NCBI GenBank assembly: GCA_934129745.1
Contig: CAKOWZ010000013.1
Location: 1 to 51,518 of the forward strand
Length of the DNA: 51,518 bases
From: an uncultured Clostridia bacterium
GTDB taxonomy: Bacteria > Bacillota > Clostridia > TANB77 > CAG-508
Direction of reading: 5' to 3'
The position numbers and the translations under genes are program-made. Numbering within the stretch: position 1 is the first letter of the stretch; every line of letters starts with the position of its first letter. The notes below the pieces were generated by a model, which did no database searches, was not told the DNA's origin, and saw only the letters and a list, made by a program, of their open reading frames with translations. This document shows, piece after piece, positions 41,973 through 49,747 of the stretch.

Positions 41973-43082
41973 TTATTTTTTATATAATACTTCTGTCTTT
42001 CTCACAACCTCATCCCAATTATATTTTTCCAATATATAATCAGAAATCTCCTTTTCATCTTTTCTATCCAAACCTTCTAAACACAAATTTAATTTTTCTA
42101 CTAAATCATTTAAATCGCTCTTTTTAAATGTCATTCCATACTTTCCACATACTTGTGTGTTTTCTTCTATATCACTTACCAAACAATTTTTACCATAGCT
42201 CATTGCTTCTAATAAACTAATTGGCATACCTTCAACATCACTTGGTAAGCAATATAAATAACAATTACTATATAACTCTTCTAATTCGTAACCTTGAACA
42301 AATCCAGTCATTATTATTCTTGAATCTTCTAATGCTTTTTGTTTGATTTCATTATAAAAATCATTTGTATGGCTTGCTCCTCCTGCTATAACCAACTTTT
42401 TACCTGTATTTGTTTTTTTGAATGCATCTATTAGCAAATCTAATCTCTTTTCAGGTACTATTCTAGCTAAATATAGTATATAGTCATCTTTTTCTAAATT
42501 GTATTTTTCTTTAATAATGTTTGGTGTTTTTATTGTTGGCTTATTTACACCATTTTCTATAAAATTAGTTTCTCTATTATATGTTTTTTTGAAATATTCT
42601 TGTACTCCTTTTGATAAAACTATTATTTCATCAGCATATTTTGCTGCCATTTTTTCTCCAAATTTTATGTATTTTGTTGCAAATCCTCCCCACTTAGATC
42701 TTTGCCAATCCAATCCATGTATTGTTACTACTGTTCTTTTTCTAAATAGATGTGGTATCCATAACATTGCACAACTGCCTTCTGCATGATAGTGAATACA
42801 GTCATATTTACCAAATAAGACCATTATACTTGCAAAAAAGGAATAAATTAGAGCGTCCAATCCCTTTTTATTTATTGTAAATACTGTTTTTATATTTACC
42901 CCTTTATATTTTTTTATTTTTTTTGTTTTTATATTTTTATCAGATACATTATTTCCTTTTCTGTTATATACATCCACTATATGCCCTTTTTTTACCAACC
43001 TTGTTGATAATTCTTCAACAACAATTTCAACTCCACCTTCTCTTGACGGGATTCTTTTGTGCCCTATCATTGCTATTTTCAT
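41973..43082 (-). CDS. GT4 family glycosyltransferase (rhamnosyltransferase-like)
   Basis: 369 aa. The opening MIGHKRIPSREGGVEIVVEE and the segment VTIHGLDWQRSKWGGFATKY are characteristic of the GT4 group annotated as WsaF/DUF1972-like or rhamnosyltransferases. The donor-domain motif is EGMPISLLEAMSYGKNCLVS. It follows the initiating sugar transferase by 54 bp and may add the second sugar. AAAAAAGGAGAA before the ATG. Confidence 0.9.
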   Translation of the reverse strand: MKIAMIGHKRIPSREGGVEIVVEELSTRLVKKGHIVDVYNRKGNNVSDKNIKTKKIKKYKGVNIKTVFTINKKGLDALIYSFFASIMVLFGKYDCIHYHAEGSCAMLWIPHLFRKRTVVTIHGLDWQRSKWGGFATKYIKFGEKMAAKYADEIIVLSKGVQEYFKKTYNRETNFIENGVNKPTIKTPNIIKEKYNLEKDDYILYLARIVPEKRLDLLIDAFKKTNTGKKLVIAGGASHTNDFYNEIKQKALEDSRIIMTGFVQGYELEELYSNCYLYCLPSDVEGMPISLLEAMSYGKNCLVSDIEENTQVCGKYGMTFKKSDLNDLVEKLNLCLEGLDRKDEKEISDYILEKYNWDEVVRKTEVLYKK

Positions 43083-43136
43083 TTATATTAATTCTCCTTT
43101 TTTCATTCCCTTAGATTTTCAACCATCAATAGTACC

Positions 43137-43850
43137 TTATGCTGCTCCTTCTTTCTTCAAAGTCTTTACAACCGTCTTAGCAGCCAACCCTAAATCAGAC
43201 GCCACGCTTGCATCTTCTCTATAATACTCCAAATCTAACTCAAGTCTCTCATCAAAGCACAAATCACTTCTTCCAGAAACCTGCCACAACCCAGTAATAC
43301 CAGGCTTACACTTAGTAATATAGTAATAATAATACCCCATATCATCTTCTTCTCTAGGCAAATAAGGTCTAGGGCCAACCAAACTCATATCACCTTTTAA
43401 AACATTAATAAACTGAGGGAATTCATCTAAACTAGTACTTCTCAAAAACTTTCCAATTTTTGTAATTCTAGGATCATTTTTTAACTTTTTATTTTTAGCA
43501 TATTCCTCTCTAGCTTTTTCATTTTCATCAAGCATTTTTTTCAATACATCATCTGCGCCAACAACCATTGTCCTAAATTTATACATTTTAAATAATTTGC
43601 CATCTTTACCAATTCTATCTTGCGAAAAAAATAATGGGCCTTTGTCTTTGTCCACTATTTTCACGATATATAAAATTATAGTTAATGGTATTAATACACA
43701 CATTCCTGCCACTCCAGCACATATATCGATAAATCTTTTAGTCATTATTGTTATTGCATAGACAACTTTATTATTAAATAAAATCTCTCTTTTTGAAGGT
43801 TTTACCTCAATTAGCTCTTTTTCTTTTTCTGTAGTTAAGTGCTCCTTCAT
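43137..43850 (-). CDS. Undecaprenyl-phosphate sugar phosphotransferase (initiating enzyme)
   Basis: 237 aa. One N-terminal hydrophobic helix (residues about 43-65) precedes the conserved bacterial sugar-transferase domain: FSQDRIGKDGKLFKMYKFRT, DPRITKIGKFLRSTSLDEFP, GDMSLVGPRPYLPREE and GITGLWQVSGRSD. This is the minimal WbaP/CpsE-type catalytic domain, which loads the first sugar phosphate onto undecaprenyl phosphate. It begins the ~15.9-kb run of closely spaced capsule genes ending at ugd. AGGGGTTGA precedes the ATG. Confidence 0.93.
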   Translation of the reverse strand: MKEHLTTEKEKELIEVKPSKREILFNNKVVYAITIMTKRFIDICAGVAGMCVLIPLTIILYIVKIVDKDKGPLFFSQDRIGKDGKLFKMYKFRTMVVGADDVLKKMLDENEKAREEYAKNKKLKNDPRITKIGKFLRSTSLDEFPQFINVLKGDMSLVGPRPYLPREEDDMGYYYYYITKCKPGITGLWQVSGRSDLCFDERLELDLEYYREDASVASDLGLAAKTVVKTLKKEGAA

Positions 43851-44210
43851 CTTTTTCTCAACCCCTTAGTTTTTTACTATTCCTAATTTTTCTTTTGATC
43901 TTATATCATTTTTATAAAATAATTGTCTTTTGTTGATTAATTTATCATAATCATTTTATATTTATTTAACATTAAATTTATGAGTATTTTGTACTCATTT
44001 TTTTAATAATTTACTGTCACTTCCAAGTTCAATATTATAATCTAAAATAATTATTTTTTCAAGATTTTTTATAACATTTTCTGACTTTTTTCATCTTTTT
44101 TTACATCCTCTTTCTACATCTTTTTGTCAGATTTAAATTGTACATAAATTCACCTCATAATCTTTATATTCATATACTAATATTTGAACTATTTCTTTTA
44201 ATTTTTAACA
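43851..44210. other. 360-bp AT-rich leader region before the capsule operon
   Basis: No gene of normal size. On the minus strand it holds a 14-codon open frame at 44101-44145 (MYNLNLTKRCRKRM) with GAGGTG 5 nt before its ATG, and a small hairpin ATGAGTA / TACTCAT at 43980-43998. It probably contains the promoter for the capsule genes, but I cannot single out a convincing -35/-10 pair. Confidence 0.4.
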
Positions 44211-44855
44211 TTATTTATTTTTTCTTTTTAATTTTCTTGCAACTCTAATAACACACCAAACCAATAATATTCCAAAACTTGCTCCACATGTATCTATACA
44301 CACATCTCTAAACTCACCTGATCTTCCTGGAACAAATAATTGATGTATTTCATCACTACATGCATATGTAAAAGCTAATACTACACTAATTAGTATTCTT
44401 CTCATATTTTCATTACCACTTTTACATTCTATTCCCTTTTCAACATTTATATTATCATTTACCTTATTTTTTTCTTCAAATGTCATAAATGTCATAGAAC
44501 ACAAATAAATCCATATTCCTAAACTCATATATGCTGTAAAATGTGCTGTTTTTCTAACTGGAGTCACAATCTTCTGTTTTGCCTTTTCTTTTTCAACTGT
44601 ATTCAAATTTTTAGTTTTTGGTAAAGTATCAACAATTTTATCAACAACTACCCCACTTGTTTTATTAGATTGTTCTGATTTTTCTGATGAAAAATTAAAT
44701 ATCATTACACAATTTAATACTATAATTATCATTAAGGCCACTCTTAATATTATTCTTTTATTCATTTTTTTGTTCCAATTTTTCTTTATATTTTGGTTAC
44801 ATTCTTTATCAACCTTTTTACTAAACACATCATTTTTTATCATCTTATTAATCAC
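44211..44855 (-). CDS. VanZ family membrane protein
   Basis: 214 aa from a GTG at 44855, 9 nt after AAGGGG; a TTG two codons earlier is possible and an internal Met would shorten it. About four membrane helices. The VanZ signature is SDEIHQLFVPGRSGEFRD followed by DTCGASFG. A charged, Cys-containing loop near residues 155-170 is specific to this protein. VanZ proteins affect glycopeptide tolerance and are common beside capsule loci; the mechanism is unclear. Confidence 0.88.
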   Translation of the reverse strand: MINKMIKNDVFSKKVDKECNQNIKKNWNKKMNKRIILRVALMIIIVLNCVMIFNFSSEKSEQSNKTSGVVVDKIVDTLPKTKNLNTVEKEKAKQKIVTPVRKTAHFTAYMSLGIWIYLCSMTFMTFEEKNKVNDNINVEKGIECKSGNENMRRILISVVLAFTYACSDEIHQLFVPGRSGEFRDVCIDTCGASFGILLVWCVIRVARKLKRKNK

Positions 44856-44999
44856 AATCAATTTCCCCTTACTTAAAATTTTTATTTTTTCTTTATTATA
44901 TATATCACATTTTTTTATTTCAAGACCTTTAATACAAAAATCAAATTTCTACAAAAGGCAGATAATAACAAAAAATATTTACAATTTTTCTCAAACCCC

Positions 45000-45028
45000 T
45001 TTACAAAACAAAATCACCATTATATAAT
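45000..45028 (+). promoter_or_regulatory. Promoter of the 61-aa membrane protein
   Basis: TTTACA, 17 bp, TATAAT on the plus strand, leaving an ~85-nt leader. Confidence 0.65.
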
Positions 45029-45118
45029 ATAAGTTATTGTGGAACATTTAATTTTGCAATATTAAATTAATGCATATTTTTTTAATATTATTACTAAAAT
45101 TTATTAGGAGTGATCATT

Positions 45119-45304
45119 ATGAACAATCAACTTATTGTGTACACACCAAAAAGAAATGTTAAAAAAGTAGTTTTAAGAGTGTTCTTAGCAATTTTTATTA
45201 GCATTTTAATATTCGTGATTTCTGCATTTAGTAGTGCATCAATCTTTATAAGATATAAGTGGAATGAACCAGTTCATACAATTGATTCATTCCTCTTTTT
45301 TTAA
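45119..45304 (+). CDS. 61-aa single-pass membrane protein
   Basis: It starts MNNQLIVYTPKRNVKKVVLR at the ATG placed 9 nt after AGGAG; a GTG three codons earlier abuts that site. A basic N terminus precedes one helix (residues about 20-44, FLAIFISILIFVISAFSSAS), then a short tail RYKWNEPVHTIDS. It is the only plus-strand gene in the capsule region, between vanZ and cpsB, with its own promoter and terminator. It could be a small regulatory or accessory membrane protein. Family unknown. Confidence 0.65.
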   Translation: MNNQLIVYTPKRNVKKVVLRVFLAIFISILIFVISAFSSASIFIRYKWNEPVHTIDSFLFF

Positions 45305-45317
45305 TGCTTGAAAATAA

Positions 45318-45370
45318 AAAACGCCTCAAAAAAACATAATCTTTTAAGAAAATATTTTTCAAGGTGTTTT
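45318..45370. terminator. Terminator between the 61-aa gene and cpsB
   Basis: AAAACGCCT pairs with AGGTGTTTT around an AT-rich loop. T-runs make it usable from both directions; it follows the stop codons of both converging genes. Confidence 0.55.
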
Positions 45371-45383
45371 CTATAAACATCAT

Positions 45384-46148
45384 TTATCCAAACACAAAAA
45401 ATCTTTTTTTAATTGTCATAGGTCTTTCAACCATTATATCTTCATCTTCCAAAATATGCATTGGATTCTCTGTATTCAATTCTTTAAATTTCTCTTCACT
45501 AATCACTTTCAAAAATTCATGTTCAACTTTATCAAAATGTCCATAAACAAAACCTGTCCTATGAGTATCTGACCCTAAAAAATGAACCATATTATTTTTC
45601 AACATTTTTATTAAAGTTTTTTGAGCCTCTTTTCCATATTGTCCAAAAATACTTCCATAATTACTTTGCATTAACACTCCTTTTTCAATCAAAGGAATTA
45701 ATTCATTTGGATCATGTTGAACAAATAAATATCTTTCAGGATGTGCTAAAACTGGAATACAACCTGTAGCTATAATATCATCAACTAATTTATTTAATAT
45801 TAAAATTCTACTTTTTTGTGGTAATTCAAATAATAAATACCTGCTTTTTCCAAGTTTTGAAACCACTCCATTTTCTATCCATTCACCAATTTTTTCTGAA
45901 ATATAAATTTCATTTCCTTGATGCAAATTAATCAAAATATTATTATCATATAATTTTGATTTTAATTCTTGTATTTTTGGTTTTGTTGATTCATAATCAT
46001 TATCATAATATCCATCTATATAATGTGGTGTTAATATTATATCTGTAAAGCCTGCTTTTTCAGCCAGTTTGAAGCTTGTTAGTGATTCAATAACACCTCT
46101 TGAACCATCATCAACATTATTTAACAAATGAGTATGTATATCTATCAT
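45384..46148 (-). CDS. cpsB: Capsule tyrosine-protein phosphatase (PHP type)
   Basis: 254 aa. The PHP-domain metal motif IDIHTHLLNNVDDGSRG is at the start, followed by DIILTPHYIDG, IPVLAHPERYLF and FLGSDTHRTG. It dephosphorylates the tyrosine kinase CpsD, resetting the polymerisation cycle. It is third in the order cpsC, cpsD, cpsB, with AAAGGATG upstream. Confidence 0.93.
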   Translation of the reverse strand: MIDIHTHLLNNVDDGSRGVIESLTSFKLAEKAGFTDIILTPHYIDGYYDNDYESTKPKIQELKSKLYDNNILINLHQGNEIYISEKIGEWIENGVVSKLGKSRYLLFELPQKSRILILNKLVDDIIATGCIPVLAHPERYLFVQHDPNELIPLIEKGVLMQSNYGSIFGQYGKEAQKTLIKMLKNNMVHFLGSDTHRTGFVYGHFDKVEHEFLKVISEEKFKELNTENPMHILEDEDIMVERPMTIKKRFFVFG

Positions 46149-46173
46149 TTTGTCATCCTTTCTGATTTGTGTT

Positions 46174-47091
46174 TCACTTGTCTTCCAAATATTTTGTCAA
46201 TTGTTGTAATAAAACATTTAAATCTTCATCATTGTTTTTCTTATTTTCATTTGTTATTTTATTTGTTTTTTCTTCATCAACTTTATCTAATTTCTTTTTT
46301 ACTTCTTCAACTTTTGCATCTTCAACTTTATTAGAATTTCCTTTGAAAATTCCAAATCCACCTTTACCAAATTTAAATTTTCTTTCTTTAAAACCTGAAG
46401 CTACAATTGAACTTTCATAATAATATGATTTTCCATATTCTTTTTTACTAAGTGGAACTTTGTTTAAAATAACTCCACCTACTGTACCACCAACATTTTC
46501 AATATTTCTTTTAATTTGTTTTAACACTTCCATTTTTGTTCTTTTATGTGTTGCAACAATTAAAGTTGAACCAACATATCTTGAAATTACCATTGCATCT
46601 GTTACCATTGTACTTGGTGTTGAATCAAAAATTACTATGTCTGCCATGCTCTCTAGCATTTTTATTAAACTAACCATTTTTGTACTAGTTAATAATTCAG
46701 ATGGATTTGGTGGAACAACTCCTGATGTTATCACATAAAGATTTTCAACTGCTGTTGGTTGAATATATTCACCTAATACATCTTGTGAATCTTTAACTGA
46801 TAATATTAAATAATTTGATAAACCTTTATTATTAGGTAATTCAAATATATTATGTTGTCTTCCCCTTCTCATATCTGTATCAACTAATATTACTTTTTTA
46901 CCTGCTTGTGCAAATGTAATTGCCAAATTTGCTGCAATCCAGCTTTTTCCATCTCCTGCTTGTGTACTAGTAAACAAAATTGAATTATGTTCACTGTTTG
47001 CAGTCATAAATTGTACATTAGTTCTCATTGTTCTAAAAACTTCTGATACTGATGCTTTTGGTGATGTAAATGTTATAATTTCATTACGCAT
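46174..47091 (-). CDS. cpsD: Capsule tyrosine autokinase
   Basis: 305 aa BY-kinase. Walker A is FTSTQAGDGKSW (Trp where Thr/Asn is usual), Walker A' is VILVDTDMRRG, and Walker B is DIVIFDSTPS. The tyrosine-cluster region is EYGKSYYYESS near residue 215, where CpsD proteins normally end. Here about 85 further charged residues follow (GKGGFGIFKGNSNKVED onward). Its ATG overlaps the cpsC stop. It phosphorylates itself with CpsC as membrane activator, and controls capsule chain length. Confidence 0.92.
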   Translation of the reverse strand: MRNEIITFTSPKASVSEVFRTMRTNVQFMTANSEHNSILFTSTQAGDGKSWIAANLAITFAQAGKKVILVDTDMRRGRQHNIFELPNNKGLSNYLILSVKDSQDVLGEYIQPTAVENLYVITSGVVPPNPSELLTSTKMVSLIKMLESMADIVIFDSTPSTMVTDAMVISRYVGSTLIVATHKRTKMEVLKQIKRNIENVGGTVGGVILNKVPLSKKEYGKSYYYESSIVASGFKERKFKFGKGGFGIFKGNSNKVEDAKVEEVKKKLDKVDEEKTNKITNENKKNNDEDLNVLLQQLTKYLEDK

Positions 47092-47807
47092 TAATATATC
47101 CCTCCTTTATAAATTGGATTTTTTTCATCCTTAATTTCAGGGATTGATGCAAGAACTGTAATTCCTAATTCTTTTTCAATATCTTCTGCTGATTTTACTG
47201 TTGTATCTAATAAATTTGTAATTAAAACATAAATTACTGAAATAACTAATCCTATAATCATAAATATTGCAATATCTTTAATATGATTAATATTATAAGG
47301 TCCTGTTGCCTCTTCTGCCTCATCTACAATATACACATTACTAATATTGTAAATTTCAGAAACTCTTTCTGAAAATATTTTAGCAATTTTATTTGCTATA
47401 TTTTTTGCATCTAATGCATTTTCATTTGTAACTGTTATTTTTATAAGTTCTGTATCCTCGACTAAACTTACTGTCACATTTTTCCTAAGTTCTTCTTCTT
47501 CTATTGTTAAACTTAATTCTTTAATAACTTCTCTTAAAACATTTTTTGTTTTAACTAGCTCACTATATGTTGAAACCAATTTTTGATTTAATGTTAAATC
47601 AGATTGTGTAATTCCTTGTGCATCATCTGTATTTGATACTCCACCAGATTGTGCTAAAACTAATGTTGTATATGATTTATATTTTGGTTTTACAAATGCA
47701 AATGAATAAATTGAGCCAATTATTAAAAATACAAGTACTATAGCTATGATTTGTAATCTTTTGTTCCAAAAAATCTTGAATAATTGCTTTAAATCTAACT
47801 CTTCCAT
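47091..47807 (-). CDS. cpsC: Chain-length determinant/kinase activator (Wzz-type)
   Basis: 238 aa. The two terminal helices are IIAIVLVFLIIGSIYSFAFV (residues about 18-37) and AIFMIIGLVISVIYVLI (about 180-196), with an external domain between and the proline-containing EEATGPYNI before the second helix. It combines length control with activation of CpsD, as in Gram-positive CpsC/CapA. First gene of the regulatory module, with a consensus promoter 36-64 bp upstream. Confidence 0.92.
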   Translation of the reverse strand: MEELDLKQLFKIFWNKRLQIIAIVLVFLIIGSIYSFAFVKPKYKSYTTLVLAQSGGVSNTDDAQGITQSDLTLNQKLVSTYSELVKTKNVLREVIKELSLTIEEEELRKNVTVSLVEDTELIKITVTNENALDAKNIANKIAKIFSERVSEIYNISNVYIVDEAEEATGPYNINHIKDIAIFMIIGLVISVIYVLITNLLDTTVKSAEDIEKELGITVLASIPEIKDEKNPIYKGGIY

Positions 47808-47843
47808 GTTTTTTCACTCTTTCTTCGTTATAGTCTGTGTGAT

Positions 47844-47872
47844 ATTATATCAGCTTTTTTCCGCATTTTCAA
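47844..47872 (-). promoter_or_regulatory. Promoter of cpsC-cpsD-cpsB
   Basis: Minus strand: TTGAAA, 17 bp, TATAAT with TG one base before it (extended -10). One of the best promoters in the window. Confidence 0.8.
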
Positions 47873-47932
47873 GTATTTTAGAAAATTTAAAATTTTTTAT
47901 AACATCTTTGAAACTAGAATTTCTTTATTATA

Positions 47933-49450
47933 TTATTTTTGAATTTCATTATCATCTTGTTTTTTATATTGATTCCAATTTTCTTTTTTTACTTCATACT
48001 CTTTTTTACTACTCATCTCAATACTTTCATCTACACCAGAGTTCCTTATAATACTCGAATTCCTACTAACACCAGAATTATCATTTATTTTATCAGTAAA
48101 TTCCATTCTTCTTTTTTCATGAACAATATTACCAGATGTTTCTACATTCCCAGACAACAACAAATTTTTTGATGAATTAATCAAAGCCTTTTTCTTAGAA
48201 CACCACCCAATTTCAGAAGGTAAAATCCTACATTCAGCCAAATCTTTTTTTGACATCTCAATTTGAACAACATTAACCTTATTTTCAAAACTATTAGGCA
48301 TTACTATTGTTACCAAACCTTTTTCACTATATTTTTTTGAATCAGAATTTTCTATTTTTTTAACAAATTTATCAACTTTTTTCTCACGTCTATTTATATG
48401 TCTTTTTTGTTCATCTGAACATTCATCATATGATAAAAATAAATTTCTTTCAGCAGTTTGATTATTAAAATTTATATACTCATATTTTTTTGAATTCAAA
48501 TTTTCTGCAAAAAACAGCCCTGTATTCACAGATAAATCAAACAACACTTTTGGAATTGGTTTATTAGCATGTGGATATGCCATTTTCTTAAATCCAATTT
48601 TTTTATGCATTATACTATCATCAAATTTAAAATTTAATTTTGTTTGATTTCTTTTAGGTACATAAAAAATACCAATATCTTTTGAATCTGATTTCAAATT
48701 TCTCTTAAAATTCTCCACAAAATTAAGTTCTAATTTTTCTTGAACACTTTCAGCAACATCATTTTTTTTAATAAAATCTTTTATTTTTTCGGCAACATTT
48801 TCTTTAATATTTGTTTTATATCCATATATCTCTAAATAATCCATATCTAAATTTTGCAAATTTTCTTTTAAAGAATCACCTGAAAAAATCCCATTTTTAA
48901 GCATATACACCAATTGTTTTCTATCAAATTGATTTTTAACATCTTTTTCATCATATTCTATCTCTAATGCATCAAAAATAGGAAATAATACTGAACTATA
49001 TTTTTTTAGATTTTCTTTATTTAATAATTCAAACTGAACAAATCTATCTTTTTGTTCAATCATTTTTTTATTATTTGTATTTTTGTTATTCAATTCTTTT
49101 TCTTTGGTATCACTAAAATTACTAACTATCCAATCATTATGAGCAGATGACATTATAAATAACATTAATTCAGGAATTATATAATTACCAGCATTTTCTT
49201 TTAATTCATTAAGTTTTTCTAATTCTTGATTTATTTTTTCTTCTTCTTTGCTAAATGTATTATAATTCATTTTTGAATATTTTTTTTCATCTTGTGCCCT
49301 ATTTGAGTGAGATAATTTTAATAAAGCAATTACTCTTCTAAACATTGAGTTTTCAATAAATTTGTTTTCTTCATTTTGTTGAGATTTGTAACCCTTTAAT
49401 TCAATTAAATAATTTTTTAAATTATTTATTTCCTTGTTTTGTGTTTCCAT
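47933..49450 (-). CDS. Uncharacterised 505-aa Lys/Asn-rich protein
   Basis: 505 aa, hydrophilic, no signal peptide or membrane helix. An N-terminal coiled-coil-like region (residues 1-110), a central part with LLNKENLKKYSSVLFPIFDA and IGIFYVPKRNQTKLNFKFDD, then GLVTIVMPNSFENKVNVVQI, and a low-complexity Ser/Asn/Glu tail. No family is recognised. GAGGTAG precedes the ATG. It is the next gene after tRNA-Gln on the same strand and upstream of the capsule regulators, but separated from them by a promoter. It may be cytoplasmic. Confidence 0.65.
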   Translation of the reverse strand: METQNKEINNLKNYLIELKGYKSQQNEENKFIENSMFRRVIALLKLSHSNRAQDEKKYSKMNYNTFSKEEEKINQELEKLNELKENAGNYIIPELMLFIMSSAHNDWIVSNFSDTKEKELNNKNTNNKKMIEQKDRFVQFELLNKENLKKYSSVLFPIFDALEIEYDEKDVKNQFDRKQLVYMLKNGIFSGDSLKENLQNLDMDYLEIYGYKTNIKENVAEKIKDFIKKNDVAESVQEKLELNFVENFKRNLKSDSKDIGIFYVPKRNQTKLNFKFDDSIMHKKIGFKKMAYPHANKPIPKVLFDLSVNTGLFFAENLNSKKYEYINFNNQTAERNLFLSYDECSDEQKRHINRREKKVDKFVKKIENSDSKKYSEKGLVTIVMPNSFENKVNVVQIEMSKKDLAECRILPSEIGWCSKKKALINSSKNLLLSGNVETSGNIVHEKRRMEFTDKINDNSGVSRNSSIIRNSGVDESIEMSSKKEYEVKKENWNQYKKQDDNEIQK

Positions 49451-49514
49451 TTTAGCTACCTCATTAACTAAATTTTTATACTATTTAAAGTATTTTATTC
49501 TATATAATATTCTA

Positions 49515-49589
49515 TGGTTGGGGTACTGTGATTCGAACACAGGAATGTCGGAGTCAGAGTCCGATGCCTTACCACTTGGCGATACCCCA
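49515..49589 (-). tRNA. tRNA-Gln (anticodon CUG), CCA encoded
   Basis: 75 nt on the minus strand. Acceptor stem TGGGGTA / TACCCCA, discriminator A and encoded CCA. D-arm CGCCAAGTGGTAAGGCA. The anticodon arm TCGGA-CTCTGAC-TCCGA places CTG at 34-36. T-loop GTTCGAATC. It decodes CAG, a rare codon in such an AT-rich genome, so a UUG isoacceptor should exist elsewhere. Confidence 0.95.
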
Positions 49590-49598
49590 ATATATAAT

Positions 49599-49641
49599 AG
49601 ACATTTCAGGAATTATATTAAATTCCTGAAGTGTCTTTTTT
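49599..49641. terminator. Hairpin between gpmI and tRNA-Gln
   Basis: A 15-bp stem, AGACATTTCAGGAAT / ATTCCTGAAGTGTCT (one mismatch), with TTTTTT on the plus strand. On the minus strand it would lie in the transcript after gpmI or ahead of the tRNA, and may aid separation of the two. Confidence 0.7.
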
Positions 49642-49747
49642 ATTAAACACATTTTATTTATCTCATATTAAAATTATATATTTATAATTTATAATATGCA
49701 AGAATTTTTATTAAATATTTATAATTACTTTTCAGATAACTAAAAAT

